DNA from: CAXQZM01 sp964228455
GTDB taxonomy: Bacteria > Pseudomonadota > Alphaproteobacteria > UBA7985
DNA length: 64,000 bases
Direction: 5' to 3'
Assembly: GCA_964228455.1 (NCBI GenBank)
Contig: CAXQZM010000071.1
Coordinates: forward strand, 24,651 to 88,650
The notes beneath the pieces were generated by a model. The model saw nothing but the letters and a program-made list of their open reading frames with translations. It made no database searches and was not told the DNA's origin. Positions 17,063 to 25,727 of the stretch are shown here, one piece after another. The first letter of the stretch is position 1. The number at the start of each line of letters is the position of its first letter. The position numbers and the translations under genes were made by a program.

Positions 17063-18166
17063 TTATACTCGCATTGGCATGAGCACATAAAGCGCGCTGG
17101 TGTCGGTGGGGTCGCTTACGAGAGTAGGCTTGCTAGCTTCCGCTAACTGGAAGCGCGCTGTGTCACCTTTTAGTTCGCGCAATATATCCAGTAAATAACG
17201 GGCATTAAAGCCAATTTCCATTGGAGCACCATCGTAGTCACCTTCAACGTGCTCGGTTGCCGTCCCAGACTCCGCGCTATTAGCTTGAATTGTAACGGAT
17301 CCAGCCTGGACAATAATTTTTACAGCGCGTGTTCGGTCTGCCGCAACAATTGATACGCGATCCACAGCAGCCATGAAGGCATCTGTGTCGACAATTAATG
17401 TAGTGTCATTTCCAGTTGGTATAACTTGTTGGTAGTCCGGATAAGTTCCATCAATTAATTTAGAAATTAACTGCACATTGCCTTTTGAAACTTGGATTTT
17501 CGTGGGGGAAATACCGATATCGAGCTGACCGTCGCCATCAGCTAATTTCCGGATTTCCGATATCGTCTTCGCTGGGATGATAATCCCATCTAGCCCCTCC
17601 GACCCACGCGGCGCTGTTAAGGCAACCTTCGCGAGCCGGTGTCCATCTGTTGCTACTCCAGTAAGGGTCGAATCAGCAGCGTGTAAATAGATGCCCGTCA
17701 AATAGTAACGTGTGCCTTCACGTGAAATAGCAAAACGTGTCTTGTCTATTAATGCCCCGAAGTCAGCGCCTTTCATCTGGAACTGAATTGGCATAGCCTC
17801 TGTTGCAACTACTGGAAAATCTTCTCTCGGCAGGGTGGATAAAGAGAAATCAGACCTGCCAGCTTGCAATCTTAAGCGGCCTGTCTCGCCATCTAATTGC
17901 AAGGCGATTTCGAGGCCTTCTGGTAATTTACCCAAAATTTCATGGAAAAGAGCAGCAGGTACGGTGGTGGCGCCAGGCACATTTACCGTGCACGGAACTA
18001 TTTCAACCATCGAAACGTCCATATCCGTTGCAGTAAGTCGCAGCTGACCTTGGTCAGCCTCCAAGAGCACATTACCCAAAATTGGGATTGTGTTTCGCTT
18101 CTCTGTAACGGACTGAACGTGAGCTATAGCTTTGGCGAGGTGAGTGCGTTCAATAGTGATTTGCAT
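17063..18166 (-). CDS. dnaN: DNA polymerase III beta sliding clamp
   Basis: This is the processivity clamp of the replicative polymerase, a ring-shaped homodimer on DNA. The complete 367-residue protein starts with MQITIERTHLAKAIAHVQSV and ends with the canonical C-terminus SALYVLMPMRV, which contributes to the partner-binding pocket. Three clamp domains of about 120 residues each are discernible. In many bacteria dnaN follows dnaA. Here neither dnaA nor recF is adjacent, so the gene is separated from the classical cluster. Confidence 0.97.
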   Translation of the reverse strand: MQITIERTHLAKAIAHVQSVTEKRNTIPILGNVLLEADQGQLRLTATDMDVSMVEIVPCTVNVPGATTVPAALFHEILGKLPEGLEIALQLDGETGRLRLQAGRSDFSLSTLPREDFPVVATEAMPIQFQMKGADFGALIDKTRFAISREGTRYYLTGIYLHAADSTLTGVATDGHRLAKVALTAPRGSEGLDGIIIPAKTISEIRKLADGDGQLDIGISPTKIQVSKGNVQLISKLIDGTYPDYQQVIPTGNDTTLIVDTDAFMAAVDRVSIVAADRTRAVKIIVQAGSVTIQANSAESGTATEHVEGDYDGAPMEIGFNARYLLDILRELKGDTARFQLAEASKPTLVSDPTDTSALYVLMPMRV

Positions 18167-18239
18167 GAAAGTTCTTTCGGGGGATTTTCTTCGAAAGGCA
18201 AGCCCGGGTTTATATTTTATGGTAACTGGTCTGCTTTCT

Positions 18240-18932
18240 TCATTGAATTTTGCTTAATGTATTCGGAGAAAACCCGTGTGGCCGAGATGGGGAAATATTG
18301 ACGTGCTTTACGTGCCAGGTTTCACTGCTATCTGGCAGACGCAGGTGAGTAATCTGAGTAATGCCGCAGTTATCAATTGAAAATCGCAGAGCAGCTTCGC
18401 CATCTAGACCCAAAGCACATGCTAAGGCGGCCCGTATTGTGCCACCATGTGCGAAGAGAACAATTTTTTTCCCAGAATATTTTCTCGATAATTCTGTTAG
18501 GCTTTCCGATACACGTTGTGTCAAGTCTTCAAATGACTCACCACCAGGGACACGCTCCTTAGCAGGTGCCAACCAAAATGTGTGCGATCGACCATCTCTA
18601 AATAAATGATCCCAGGTTAAGCCTTCCCAGTCTCCAAACGACTGCTCGTCAAAGCCAGAAATTTGTTCGCTTGGTGGGGCTTCAAATCCTCCAACCCTTG
18701 CGACGTGCTTTAAAGTTTTCTGGGTTCGCTCACGAGTAGAGGTGAAGTATATAGCATCCTTTGGAAGTGCTATCGCCAGGGGAAGATAAAGGCCTTCGTC
18801 ACTCGTGTCTATATCAGGATCTGCGACCCCATAAATCAAGTTTTTAGGGTTAATGACGGGTCCATGTCGCACAAGCCACCAACTGGTTTTTACTAGGTTC
18901 TCTTGTGCCTCTTCTGCAAGGTTATCAGACAT
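18240..18932 (-). CDS. cobC: Histidine phosphatase, probable alpha-ribazole phosphatase
   Basis: This phosphoglycerate mutase-like histidine phosphatase has about 230 residues. The catalytic motif VRHGP includes His23. Further elements are TSTRERTQKTL, the acidic FGDWEG and the second histidine in LFAHGGTIRAAL. It overlaps the end of cobS by 8 bases, and cobT is divergent next to cobS, so removal of phosphate from alpha-ribazole phosphate in cobalamin synthesis is the most likely role. The start at 18932 (ATG) is chosen over a TTG at 18944. The superfamily is broad, so the function rests mainly on context. Confidence 0.8.
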   Translation of the reverse strand: MSDNLAEEAQENLVKTSWWLVRHGPVINPKNLIYGVADPDIDTSDEGLYLPLAIALPKDAIYFTSTRERTQKTLKHVARVGGFEAPPSEQISGFDEQSFGDWEGLTWDHLFRDGRSHTFWLAPAKERVPGGESFEDLTQRVSESLTELSRKYSGKKIVLFAHGGTIRAALACALGLDGEAALRFSIDNCGITQITHLRLPDSSETWHVKHVNISPSRPHGFSPNTLSKIQ

Positions 18933-19695
18933 AAATAATCGCAATCATGATGAATAAAAATGTTTCAGTAAATATTTGAGTGGCGCCAATGGCATCTCCG
19001 GACATTTCTGGCAAAAACATCTGATTAAATGCCAATACTCCAACTAGAAAACCAACTAAAGCCAGTAAAGCCAGCCCAGATACGAAACCACTCACGGCCA
19101 CTGTAAAAAAGATTAGTAACCAAACGATCAAAGCGCTTCTGCGCGAGGGACGACCTTTGGCGGTCTTAGCATTCGCACCTTCTTCGTTTGCATTGGACCA
19201 CGCAACTATCATTGTCTGTCGAGATAAGAGAGAAACAGCAATGAAGCATATTACTATTTCAGAACTATCAAGAACATTTATAAGGTGGCTTAGAGCAGCC
19301 AGCTGGACACTAAATGCTATAACTAGACTTAGTACGCCAAATGTACCAATTTTTGGGTCTCTCATCACTTCCATTCGTCGATTCTTTGGAACACCCATTC
19401 CATCAGCAAGATCAGCCAAACCATCCCAATGTAAAGCTCCGGTCAATTTAATTGGCGTGACCACTAAAAAGATAGCTAAGATGACCGTAAGGAAGCTTGA
19501 ATCTTGATTGCTAAGCAAGGGCCGAAAGATAAAATATACACTTGCCTGAGCGCTTCCTAACAAAACTGCTAGAACAGGAAGGGTCCACAGCGCTTGCACT
19601 AATGACCTTTGGGTTGAAAAGTTTGGCGCTGGGATTCTAGTGAAGAAGGTCCAAACTAAAAAAAAGTCGTGGTAAATGTTTCTTAAGGCGCTCAT
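18925..19695 (-). CDS. cobS: Adenosylcobinamide-GDP ribazoletransferase (cobalamin synthase)
   Basis: CobS joins adenosylcobinamide-GDP with alpha-ribazole (or its phosphate) to make the end product of B12 synthesis, at the inner membrane. The 256-residue protein is strongly hydrophobic with several membrane helices. The signature HWDGLADLADGMG lies at about 89-101, followed by MRDPKIGTFG. It is translationally coupled to the downstream cobC-like gene and divergent from cobT. The last steps of the lower-ligand pathway are thus gathered here, while corrin-ring genes are not in the window. Confidence 0.95.
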   Translation of the reverse strand: MSALRNIYHDFFLVWTFFTRIPAPNFSTQRSLVQALWTLPVLAVLLGSAQASVYFIFRPLLSNQDSSFLTVILAIFLVVTPIKLTGALHWDGLADLADGMGVPKNRRMEVMRDPKIGTFGVLSLVIAFSVQLAALSHLINVLDSSEIVICFIAVSLLSRQTMIVAWSNANEEGANAKTAKGRPSRRSALIVWLLIFFTVAVSGFVSGLALLALVGFLVGVLAFNQMFLPEMSGDAIGATQIFTETFLFIMIAIIYV

Positions 19696-19735
19696 GCTCT
19701 TGTCTTTAGTAGATCAAAGGGTGAAAGGCCATTAA

Positions 19736-20767
19736 ATGACTGAGATAAAAGTGCCTGCGTCCCTCGACGAAATCCGGGATTTGTTACGAAACCTTCCCGG
19801 TCCCGATTTAAACTCCGCGCATGAGGTCGCTGGGCGGGAAAACCAACTAACCAAACCTATGGGCTCTCTTGGCCGTCTAGAAGAAATGACACAATGGTTG
19901 GCCCGTTGGCAGGGAGTTAGCAAGCCTACCTTGAACCATCCTCGAACGGCTGTTTTTGCAGGGAACCACGGTGTTTGTGCACAGGGGGTGTCTGCGTTTC
20001 CTTCAGAGGTGACAGCACAAATGGTTGCTAATTTTAGAAATGGGGGAGCTTGTGTAAACCAGTTAGTAGGCCAAATCGATGGCGATTTGAACGTATACGA
20101 ATTAGATCTCGACAACCCCACAAACGACATGAGCCAGGGTCCGGCAATGGACGATCAAAGGGTATCTGAGGCAATATCATTTGGCATGATGGCTGTTGAG
20201 CCTGGCATAGATATCATTGCATTGGGTGAGATGGGTATTGGCAATACAACAGCAGCAGCAGCAGTTTGCCTCTCACTATTTGGTGGAGATGCGGCAGATT
20301 GGACTGGCCCTGGGACAGGAGTCGAAGGCGATTCCTTGGGCAATAAGGTCCGCATAGTGGCTGAATCAGTAAGAATAAACCAAGATTCCATGACGGATGG
20401 GCTCGAGACCTTAAGGTGTGTTGGTGGGTTAGAACTCGCTGCAATTTGTGGTGCAATTTTAGCCGCCCGTCTAGCAAAAGTTCCAGTAGTTTTAGATGGC
20501 TTTATTTGTACGGCCGCCGCTGCTTGCCTCTACAGTATGGATAAATCATTGCTTGATCACTGCATCGTGGCGCACAAATCTGCTGAACCAGGCCATGCCA
20601 AACTTTGTGCAGCAATAAATCAAAAGCCGCTTCTGGACCTCGGTATGCGTTTGGGAGAAGGTTCGGCTGCGACTTTATCAATTAATATACTTCGTTCTGC
20701 TCTTGCATGCCACACAGGCATGGCAACTTTTGAAGAGGCAATGGTTGCAGGAAAGTCGTTTGAGTAG
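19736..20767 (+). CDS. cobT: Nicotinate-nucleotide-dimethylbenzimidazole phosphoribosyltransferase
   Basis: CobT makes alpha-ribazole phosphate from nicotinate mononucleotide and dimethylbenzimidazole. The 343-residue protein has the motifs NQLTKPMGSLGRLE, GEMGIGNTTAAAA and GTGVEGD. The catalytic glutamate is in LGEGSAAT, at about Glu308. The length is typical. The 40-base gap to the divergent cobS gene is too short for a cobalamin riboswitch. A run of AGC codons around the alanine stretch is unremarkable. Confidence 0.95.
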   Translation: MTEIKVPASLDEIRDLLRNLPGPDLNSAHEVAGRENQLTKPMGSLGRLEEMTQWLARWQGVSKPTLNHPRTAVFAGNHGVCAQGVSAFPSEVTAQMVANFRNGGACVNQLVGQIDGDLNVYELDLDNPTNDMSQGPAMDDQRVSEAISFGMMAVEPGIDIIALGEMGIGNTTAAAAVCLSLFGGDAADWTGPGTGVEGDSLGNKVRIVAESVRINQDSMTDGLETLRCVGGLELAAICGAILAARLAKVPVVLDGFICTAAAACLYSMDKSLLDHCIVAHKSAEPGHAKLCAAINQKPLLDLGMRLGEGSAATLSINILRSALACHTGMATFEEAMVAGKSFE

Positions 20768-20793
20768 ATTTGATCTTGGACTGCAACGAGATA

Positions 20794-21486
20794 TCAAACG
20801 GGAAGGGCCATTAGTTTTGGTCCGATGGCTTTAAGTTTATCTCTAGCTTGGTCCATTAGGCTGGGCTGCATCATTAAACTGGCACACGCAGACCAAAAGC
20901 TTGGTTGGTGGTGTGGCTCTTTTAAATGCGCCACTTCATGCGCAATCAAATAATCCTGAACAAGAAGATCAGCGCAGATGATTCTCCAGTTGATTGAAAT
21001 TACGCCTTCTGATGAACACGAGCCCCAGCGTGATTTTGTGTCTCGAAAAGTCAGACGCTCGATAGCGAATCCAAGTACATTCGCTTTCTCATGAGCTAAT
21101 GGGGTAAGTCTCGCTTTTGCTCTTGTTTTTAAGAGCCGAGACAAGTCCTGATTCGTGCAGATTTCGCGAACCGTAATGGCTTTGTTATCTATGCTTGGGC
21201 GCGCTCCGAAGGTGAGTGGGAGCAAACACCCATCTATTGGTATTTTCGCACCCTCACTGAGGACAATCTTGTTCCTGCTAATTTCATTTAATCGAGGAAG
21301 GATCCAGTCGGCTTTGGTTTTGACAAAATTTAGGCCGCGATGCGAGCTTGTGTTTGGCGGCAAAGTTAACCTGACGTGTCCATTTTGAGGGTCTAGCCGA
21401 AACTGTAAACGCTTAGCTCGGGTGTTTAATGTAATATCTACACAAACTTCCTGCCCTTTTAAGTTAATCTGAACACTCTGCTTCAC
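20794..21486 (-). CDS. YgjP/DUF45-type zinc metallopeptidase-like protein
   Basis: This protein of the YgjP-like M48-related family carries the zinc motif HEVAHLKEPHHQPSFW. The HExxH is His183-Glu184-xx-His187, and His193 is a candidate third ligand. The upstream signature DTKSRWGSCSSEG...INWR is diagnostic of DUF45. I place the start at the GTG at 21486, giving 230 residues. The frame stays open to an ATG at 21552, but that extension looks unlike the family and would cover the dapD ribosome binding site. Its physiological substrate is unknown. It is convergent with cobT. Confidence 0.8.
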   Translation of the reverse strand: MKQSVQINLKGQEVCVDITLNTRAKRLQFRLDPQNGHVRLTLPPNTSSHRGLNFVKTKADWILPRLNEISRNKIVLSEGAKIPIDGCLLPLTFGARPSIDNKAITVREICTNQDLSRLLKTRAKARLTPLAHEKANVLGFAIERLTFRDTKSRWGSCSSEGVISINWRIICADLLVQDYLIAHEVAHLKEPHHQPSFWSACASLMMQPSLMDQARDKLKAIGPKLMALPV

Positions 21487-21552
21487 ACGCAAGCCTTGGC
21501 ACAAGACGCAGACACACGTAAGGTAAAAATTCAAATCACTAAGGAAATCCAT

Positions 21553-22383
21553 ATGGACTTACGCCAACTAGAATACATAATTGAGCACGCTTTTGATACG
21601 CGCGACAGTGTGAATGTTGAAACTAAGGGGGAAATTCGTGAAGCCGTTGAGGAGACCCTGCAGGCCCTAGACAGCGGTGTTTTAAGAGTTGCAGAGAAAA
21701 TTGAGGGTAGTTGGCAAGTAAATCAGTGGGCCAAGAAGGCGGTCTTATTAGGTTTCCGTTTGAATCCTATGGTCCAAATGGGGGCGGCGCCTGGAGGTGG
21801 AACCTATTGGGATAAAGTCGCGGCTAAATGGGCTGACTGGGGCGAGAGCCAATGGGAGACAGCAGCATTTCGAGCCGTTCCAGGCTGCTTTGTTCGCCAC
21901 TCAGCCTATATTGCACCAAACGTCGTTTTGATGCCGTCATTTGTGAATTTGGGCGCTTATGTTGATGAAGGCACAATGGTGGATACATGGGCAACCGTTG
22001 GATCTTGTGCTCAGATAGGTAAAAACGTGCACTTATCTGGAGGTGTTGGAATTGGAGGCGTGCTTGAGCCTCTGCAGGCTGGTCCCGTTATAATTGAAGA
22101 CAATTGTTTTATCGGGGCTCGGTCTGAAGTTGTTGAGGGTGTTGTAGTTGAAGAGGGCGCAGTTTTAGCGATGGGCGTTTTTTTGTCCTCTACAACTAAA
22201 ATTGTTAATAGAGATACCGGCGAAGTAATAACAGGACGGGTCCCGGCGTATTCTGTTGTTGTACCTGGCACTATGCCTAATAGTGATCCTACCAAACCAT
22301 CCTTGGCTTGCGCGGTGATTGTTAAAACCGTCGACGCACAAACACGTTCTAAGACTGCAATTAACGACTTGCTTCGTGATTAA
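21553..22383 (+). CDS. dapD: 2,3,4,5-tetrahydropyridine-2,6-dicarboxylate N-succinyltransferase
   Basis: DapD succinylates tetrahydrodipicolinate in the lysine/diaminopimelate pathway. It is a left-handed beta-helix trimer built from hexapeptide repeats, visible from about residue 115 (YIAPNVVLMPSFVNLGAYVD through VSSTTKIV-like turns). The start at 21553 is set by AAGGA 8 bases upstream and by the N-terminus MDLRQLEYIIEHAF, giving 276 residues, the usual size. An upstream in-frame start at 21496 is less likely. dapE follows with overlapping stop and start, so succinylation and later desuccinylation are coupled. Confidence 0.95.
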   Translation: MDLRQLEYIIEHAFDTRDSVNVETKGEIREAVEETLQALDSGVLRVAEKIEGSWQVNQWAKKAVLLGFRLNPMVQMGAAPGGGTYWDKVAAKWADWGESQWETAAFRAVPGCFVRHSAYIAPNVVLMPSFVNLGAYVDEGTMVDTWATVGSCAQIGKNVHLSGGVGIGGVLEPLQAGPVIIEDNCFIGARSEVVEGVVVEEGAVLAMGVFLSSTTKIVNRDTGEVITGRVPAYSVVVPGTMPNSDPTKPSLACAVIVKTVDAQTRSKTAINDLLRD

Positions 22384-23500
22384 TTCGGTTAAGTTAACAC
22401 AGGAATTAGTGCGGTGTCCCTCGGTTACGCCAGTTGAGGGCGGAGCCTTGGATGTTTGCGAAAGCTTTTTGAAAGTAGGAGGTTTCCAAACCTGGCGCTT
22501 ACCATTTGCAGAGGTTGACAATCTGTTTGCTCGATTTGGCAAGGGCGGCCCCCATCTCTGTTTTGCAGGGCATGTTGACGTAGTCCCTGTCGGTGACGAA
22601 ACACATTGGAAACATCCTCCTTTTGAGGGTGTAATAGAGGGTGGTTGTCTTTATGGTCGCGGAGCGGAGGATATGAAAGCAAACATCGCGGCAGCGATGT
22701 CAGCTGCGGTCGATTTTCTGTCAAAAACGCCAGATTATAAAGGTTCAATTTCTTTTTTGCTTACAGGTGATGAAGAAGGTCCGGCTGTTAATGGCACAGC
22801 AAAGGTGTTGGACTGGATGTCCAAGAACGAGCAGCTCCCTGATAAGTGCGTGGTAATTGAGCCAACTGCAAAAAGTATTCCCGGGGATACGCTTAAAGTT
22901 GGGCGCCGCGGCTCAATTAATGGACAGTTAATTGTCAAGGGAGTTCAGGGCCATGCGGCTTATCCGTCAAAGGCCCAAAACCCATTGCCTGGTTTGGTAC
23001 AATTATTAGGCGCACTTGTAGAGAATCCTCTTGATACGGGCACTGAGCATTTTGAGCCTAGTAGCCTTCAAATTACGACGATAGATGTTGGTAACGAAGC
23101 TCAAAATGTAATCCCCAGTCAAGGGCAGGCTAACTTCAATTCACGGTTCAATGATCTTTGGACCCCGGAGTCGGTTGAAGCCGAAATTCGTTCTCGGCTA
23201 GATAAAGTAGGTGTGGGATACGAACTGCGAACCAGCTGTAATGCCGTTGCCTTTATGACTCCTCTCGAAAAATTAGCTGCGCCATTAGCGGATGCTTTAG
23301 AAGCCGCAACCGGGAAACGCCCGCAGTTCTCCACTGAAGGCGGCACCTCAGATGCTCGTTTTGTGCAGGCGTTTTGCCCCGTAGTTGAAATGGGTTTAGT
23401 GTGTAAGACCCTGCACCAGGTTGACGAGCATGTACCCACAAAGGACATAACTGAACTTGAGAGGCTCTATAGGGCGGTTATCCAGGCGCTCGCAGCATAA
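22376..23500 (+). CDS. dapE: Succinyl-diaminopimelate desuccinylase
   Basis: DapE is a di-zinc M20 hydrolase that releases LL-diaminopimelate from its N-succinyl form. Visible metal and catalytic residues include His66 and Asp68 in GHVDVVP, Asp99 in GRGAEDMK, the Glu pair in TGDEEGPA (about 132-133) and the late motif STEGGTSDARF. A GTG start at 22376 overlaps the dapD stop by 8 bases and gives 374 residues, almost exactly the E. coli length. A longer frame from 22319 would add residues unlike the family. Confidence 0.95.
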   Translation: MINSVKLTQELVRCPSVTPVEGGALDVCESFLKVGGFQTWRLPFAEVDNLFARFGKGGPHLCFAGHVDVVPVGDETHWKHPPFEGVIEGGCLYGRGAEDMKANIAAAMSAAVDFLSKTPDYKGSISFLLTGDEEGPAVNGTAKVLDWMSKNEQLPDKCVVIEPTAKSIPGDTLKVGRRGSINGQLIVKGVQGHAAYPSKAQNPLPGLVQLLGALVENPLDTGTEHFEPSSLQITTIDVGNEAQNVIPSQGQANFNSRFNDLWTPESVEAEIRSRLDKVGVGYELRTSCNAVAFMTPLEKLAAPLADALEAATGKRPQFSTEGGTSDARFVQAFCPVVEMGLVCKTLHQVDEHVPTKDITELERLYRAVIQALAA

Positions 23501-24291
23501 TGCTAATCCTTGCTGCCATTTTACTGGTCGGCAGCTGGATAACGACCTGCCTGTATTTTTTTCTAATTCAAACTCGGCTGGTATACAGAACCAACCCTGA
23601 CCGCCCTGTTATGAGACGATCGGCGGTGTATTCAGGTTCAGAGGTCACGCTTAACCCGGATCCTGGAATCGAGAATGTTTGTTGGCACTGGCCTTCAGCT
23701 AACGGCTATCCTACAATTTTATTTTGTCATGGAAACAACCTTAACATCGAGGTTCGTGCTTCCTGGATGCAGTTTGCAATTGGGCGTGGGTTTGGTCTGT
23801 TTATGGCGGGATATCGGGGGTTTGGCGGAAATCCAGGCACGCCCACGCAAGCAGGATTAATAACCGATGCTTTAGCTTCCTATGATCATTTAAGCAGTCT
23901 TGGTGTTAAAGATATTCACGTTTTGGGTCACTCTTTAGGTTCTAGTGTAGCGGTACATTTAGCTTCTGAGAGGCGATGTAAATCAGTTGGGCTTTTGTCC
24001 CCTTTCACCAGTATGGTTGATGCGGCTTGGGACCTTTATCCTTTTCTTCCAATTCGAATAATTCTTCGCGATCAATGGAAGTCTATAGATATCATTAATA
24101 AGATTGATTGCCCAATAATGATCGTAGCTTGTGATGGGGATACAACGGTCCGTTATTCGAGGTCAAAGAAACTTTTTGCTCATGCTAGCAGCCCAAAAGA
24201 ATTTCTAAATATTCCCGGTGTTGATCATGGTGACATCTCTTTACAAGGCGGGCCAAAGGCCTTGGTAGATTTCTTTGAGCGGCATCGCTAA
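23500..24291 (+). CDS. Membrane-anchored alpha/beta hydrolase
   Basis: The 263-residue serine hydrolase has one N-terminal membrane helix (about 2-24) and an alpha/beta domain. The sequence shows an oxyanion region FCHGNN, the nucleophile elbow GHSLGS with Ser145, an acid candidate in ACDGDTTV and a histidine in GVDHGD. It resembles the Bem46/ABHD13-like group, whose substrates are mostly unknown. The ATG overlaps the final A of the dapE stop codon, so it is cotranscribed with dapD-dapE. I see no functional link to lysine synthesis. Confidence 0.85.
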   Translation: MLILAAILLVGSWITTCLYFFLIQTRLVYRTNPDRPVMRRSAVYSGSEVTLNPDPGIENVCWHWPSANGYPTILFCHGNNLNIEVRASWMQFAIGRGFGLFMAGYRGFGGNPGTPTQAGLITDALASYDHLSSLGVKDIHVLGHSLGSSVAVHLASERRCKSVGLLSPFTSMVDAAWDLYPFLPIRIILRDQWKSIDIINKIDCPIMIVACDGDTTVRYSRSKKLFAHASSPKEFLNIPGVDHGDISLQGGPKALVDFFERHR

Positions 24292-24321
24292 AGGCCTCTC
24301 AAACGCAAAGGAATAGCCCTT

Positions 24322-24888
24322 ATGAAAATCAATGGTAATCAGATACGACCCGGTAATATTATCGAACACAAAAACCGTCTCATGCGGGCTGTGAAAACTC
24401 AACATGTGAAGCCCGGAAAAGGAGGCGCTTTTGCACAAGTTGAGCTCAAAGATATCCGAGATGGGACTAAAATGAACGATCGGTTTCGCGCCGATGATAC
24501 TGTTGAGAGAGTGACTCTTGAGCAGCGCGCGTTTAGCTACTTATTTGCCGAGGGTGATATGCTTACGTTCATGGATATGGAATCTTTTGAGCAGATTTCT
24601 CTACCTGAGGACTTTGTTGGCGAGCCCTTGAGGTTCCTGCAGGAAAACATGGAAGTTGAAATTGAGCAGTATGAGGGCGAGCCAATTGGCGTCAGCTTGC
24701 CAGAGACAGTTGTGCTAGAGATCGCGGAAGCAGATGCGGTGGTAAAGGGTCAGACAGCTTCTTCATCATACAAACCAGCAGTGTTAGAAAATGGAGTTAG
24801 AGTAATGGTCCCTCCTCATATTGAAGCTGGAACGAAGATTGTTGTCGATACGGCAAACGCCGAATATAAAGAACGCTTTAAAGGCTAA
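24322..24888 (+). CDS. efp: Elongation factor P
   Basis: EF-P relieves ribosome stalling at polyproline stretches. The 188-residue protein has three beta-barrel domains. The loop VKPGKGGAF carries Lys33, the residue that is beta-lysylated when EpmA is present. The C-terminal signature DGVR-like stretch LENGVRVMVPPHIEAGTKI is intact. AAGGAA precedes the ATG. epmA and epmB are not in the window. suhB begins 2 bases after the stop. Confidence 0.96.
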   Translation: MKINGNQIRPGNIIEHKNRLMRAVKTQHVKPGKGGAFAQVELKDIRDGTKMNDRFRADDTVERVTLEQRAFSYLFAEGDMLTFMDMESFEQISLPEDFVGEPLRFLQENMEVEIEQYEGEPIGVSLPETVVLEIAEADAVVKGQTASSSYKPAVLENGVRVMVPPHIEAGTKIVVDTANAEYKERFKG

Positions 24889-24890
24889 CA

Positions 24891-25670
24891 ATGTCACGTC
24901 TCTCTCCACTAACTAATATGATGGTTAGAGCTGCTGAAGAAGCTGCTAAATCTTTGCGCCGCGACTTTGGCGATATTGCGCATCTTCAAGTGTCTAAAAA
25001 AGGCCCAGCTGATTTTGTTACCAAAGCTGACATGGCAGCTGAGTCCATTCTTCAAAGAGTGCTTGAGCAGGCAAAGCCTGAAGCAGGGTTTTGGGGTGAA
25101 GAGACAGGAGCAATTGGCGATCAAGTGGCTAGCCGTTGGATTGTAGATCCGTTAGATGGCACAACCAACTTTCTTCACGGTCAACCGAATTGGGCAATAT
25201 CGATTGCTCTCGAGGAGAACGGAAAGCTAACGCACGGGTTAATTTACGATGTCCTTAGGGACGAAATGTTTTGGGCTGAGCGTGGAGTTGGTGCTTATTT
25301 GGGAGGCAAACGGCTTAAGGTCACCGGTAGAGAAAAGCTTTCTGATGCTCTTATGGTTACCGGCGTGCCTCACCTTGGTCGAGAAATTCACGCTCGTGCC
25401 TGGAGCCAGTTCAAAACTTTATCGGAAAAGTCATCGGGCGTCCGTCGTTCTGGCTCAGCTGCCCTGGACTTAGCTTACGTAGCTGCGGGACGTTACGATG
25501 CGTATTGGGAAGCAGATCTGAGACCATGGGATGTGGCGGCAGGATTGCTCATATGTGAAGAAGCTGGCGCTGCTATTTCTGATTATAGCGGCAAACCGAT
25601 ACGCCACTCAGGAAGAGAAATATTGGTCGCTGCACCTTTGCTAGCCGATCAGATTATTTCCAATCTCTAG
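24891..25670 (+). CDS. suhB: Inositol monophosphatase family protein (SuhB-like)
   Basis: This is a magnesium-dependent, lithium-sensitive type phosphatase. The 259-residue protein has the metal ligands Glu70-Glu71 in WGEETG, the signature WIVDPLDGTTNFLHG (Asp86, Asp89) and the second motif PWDVAAGLLICEEAG. Substrates may include inositol-1-phosphate. SuhB homologues also act in rRNA transcription complexes in E. coli. The gene follows efp by 2 bases and ends the dapD-dapE-hydrolase-efp-suhB run. Confidence 0.92.
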   Translation: MSRLSPLTNMMVRAAEEAAKSLRRDFGDIAHLQVSKKGPADFVTKADMAAESILQRVLEQAKPEAGFWGEETGAIGDQVASRWIVDPLDGTTNFLHGQPNWAISIALEENGKLTHGLIYDVLRDEMFWAERGVGAYLGGKRLKVTGREKLSDALMVTGVPHLGREIHARAWSQFKTLSEKSSGVRRSGSAALDLAYVAAGRYDAYWEADLRPWDVAAGLLICEEAGAAISDYSGKPIRHSGREILVAAPLLADQIISNL

Positions 25671-25727
25671 ACCTCTTCATAATCAACGGTTTTTTTAATC
25701 TGGGTTTGTAGGGATAAGAGATGGTGC

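Noticed and set aside
19696..19735. Cobalamin riboswitch controlling cobS/cobT
   Set aside because: The divergent gap is only 40 bases, far too short for the element.
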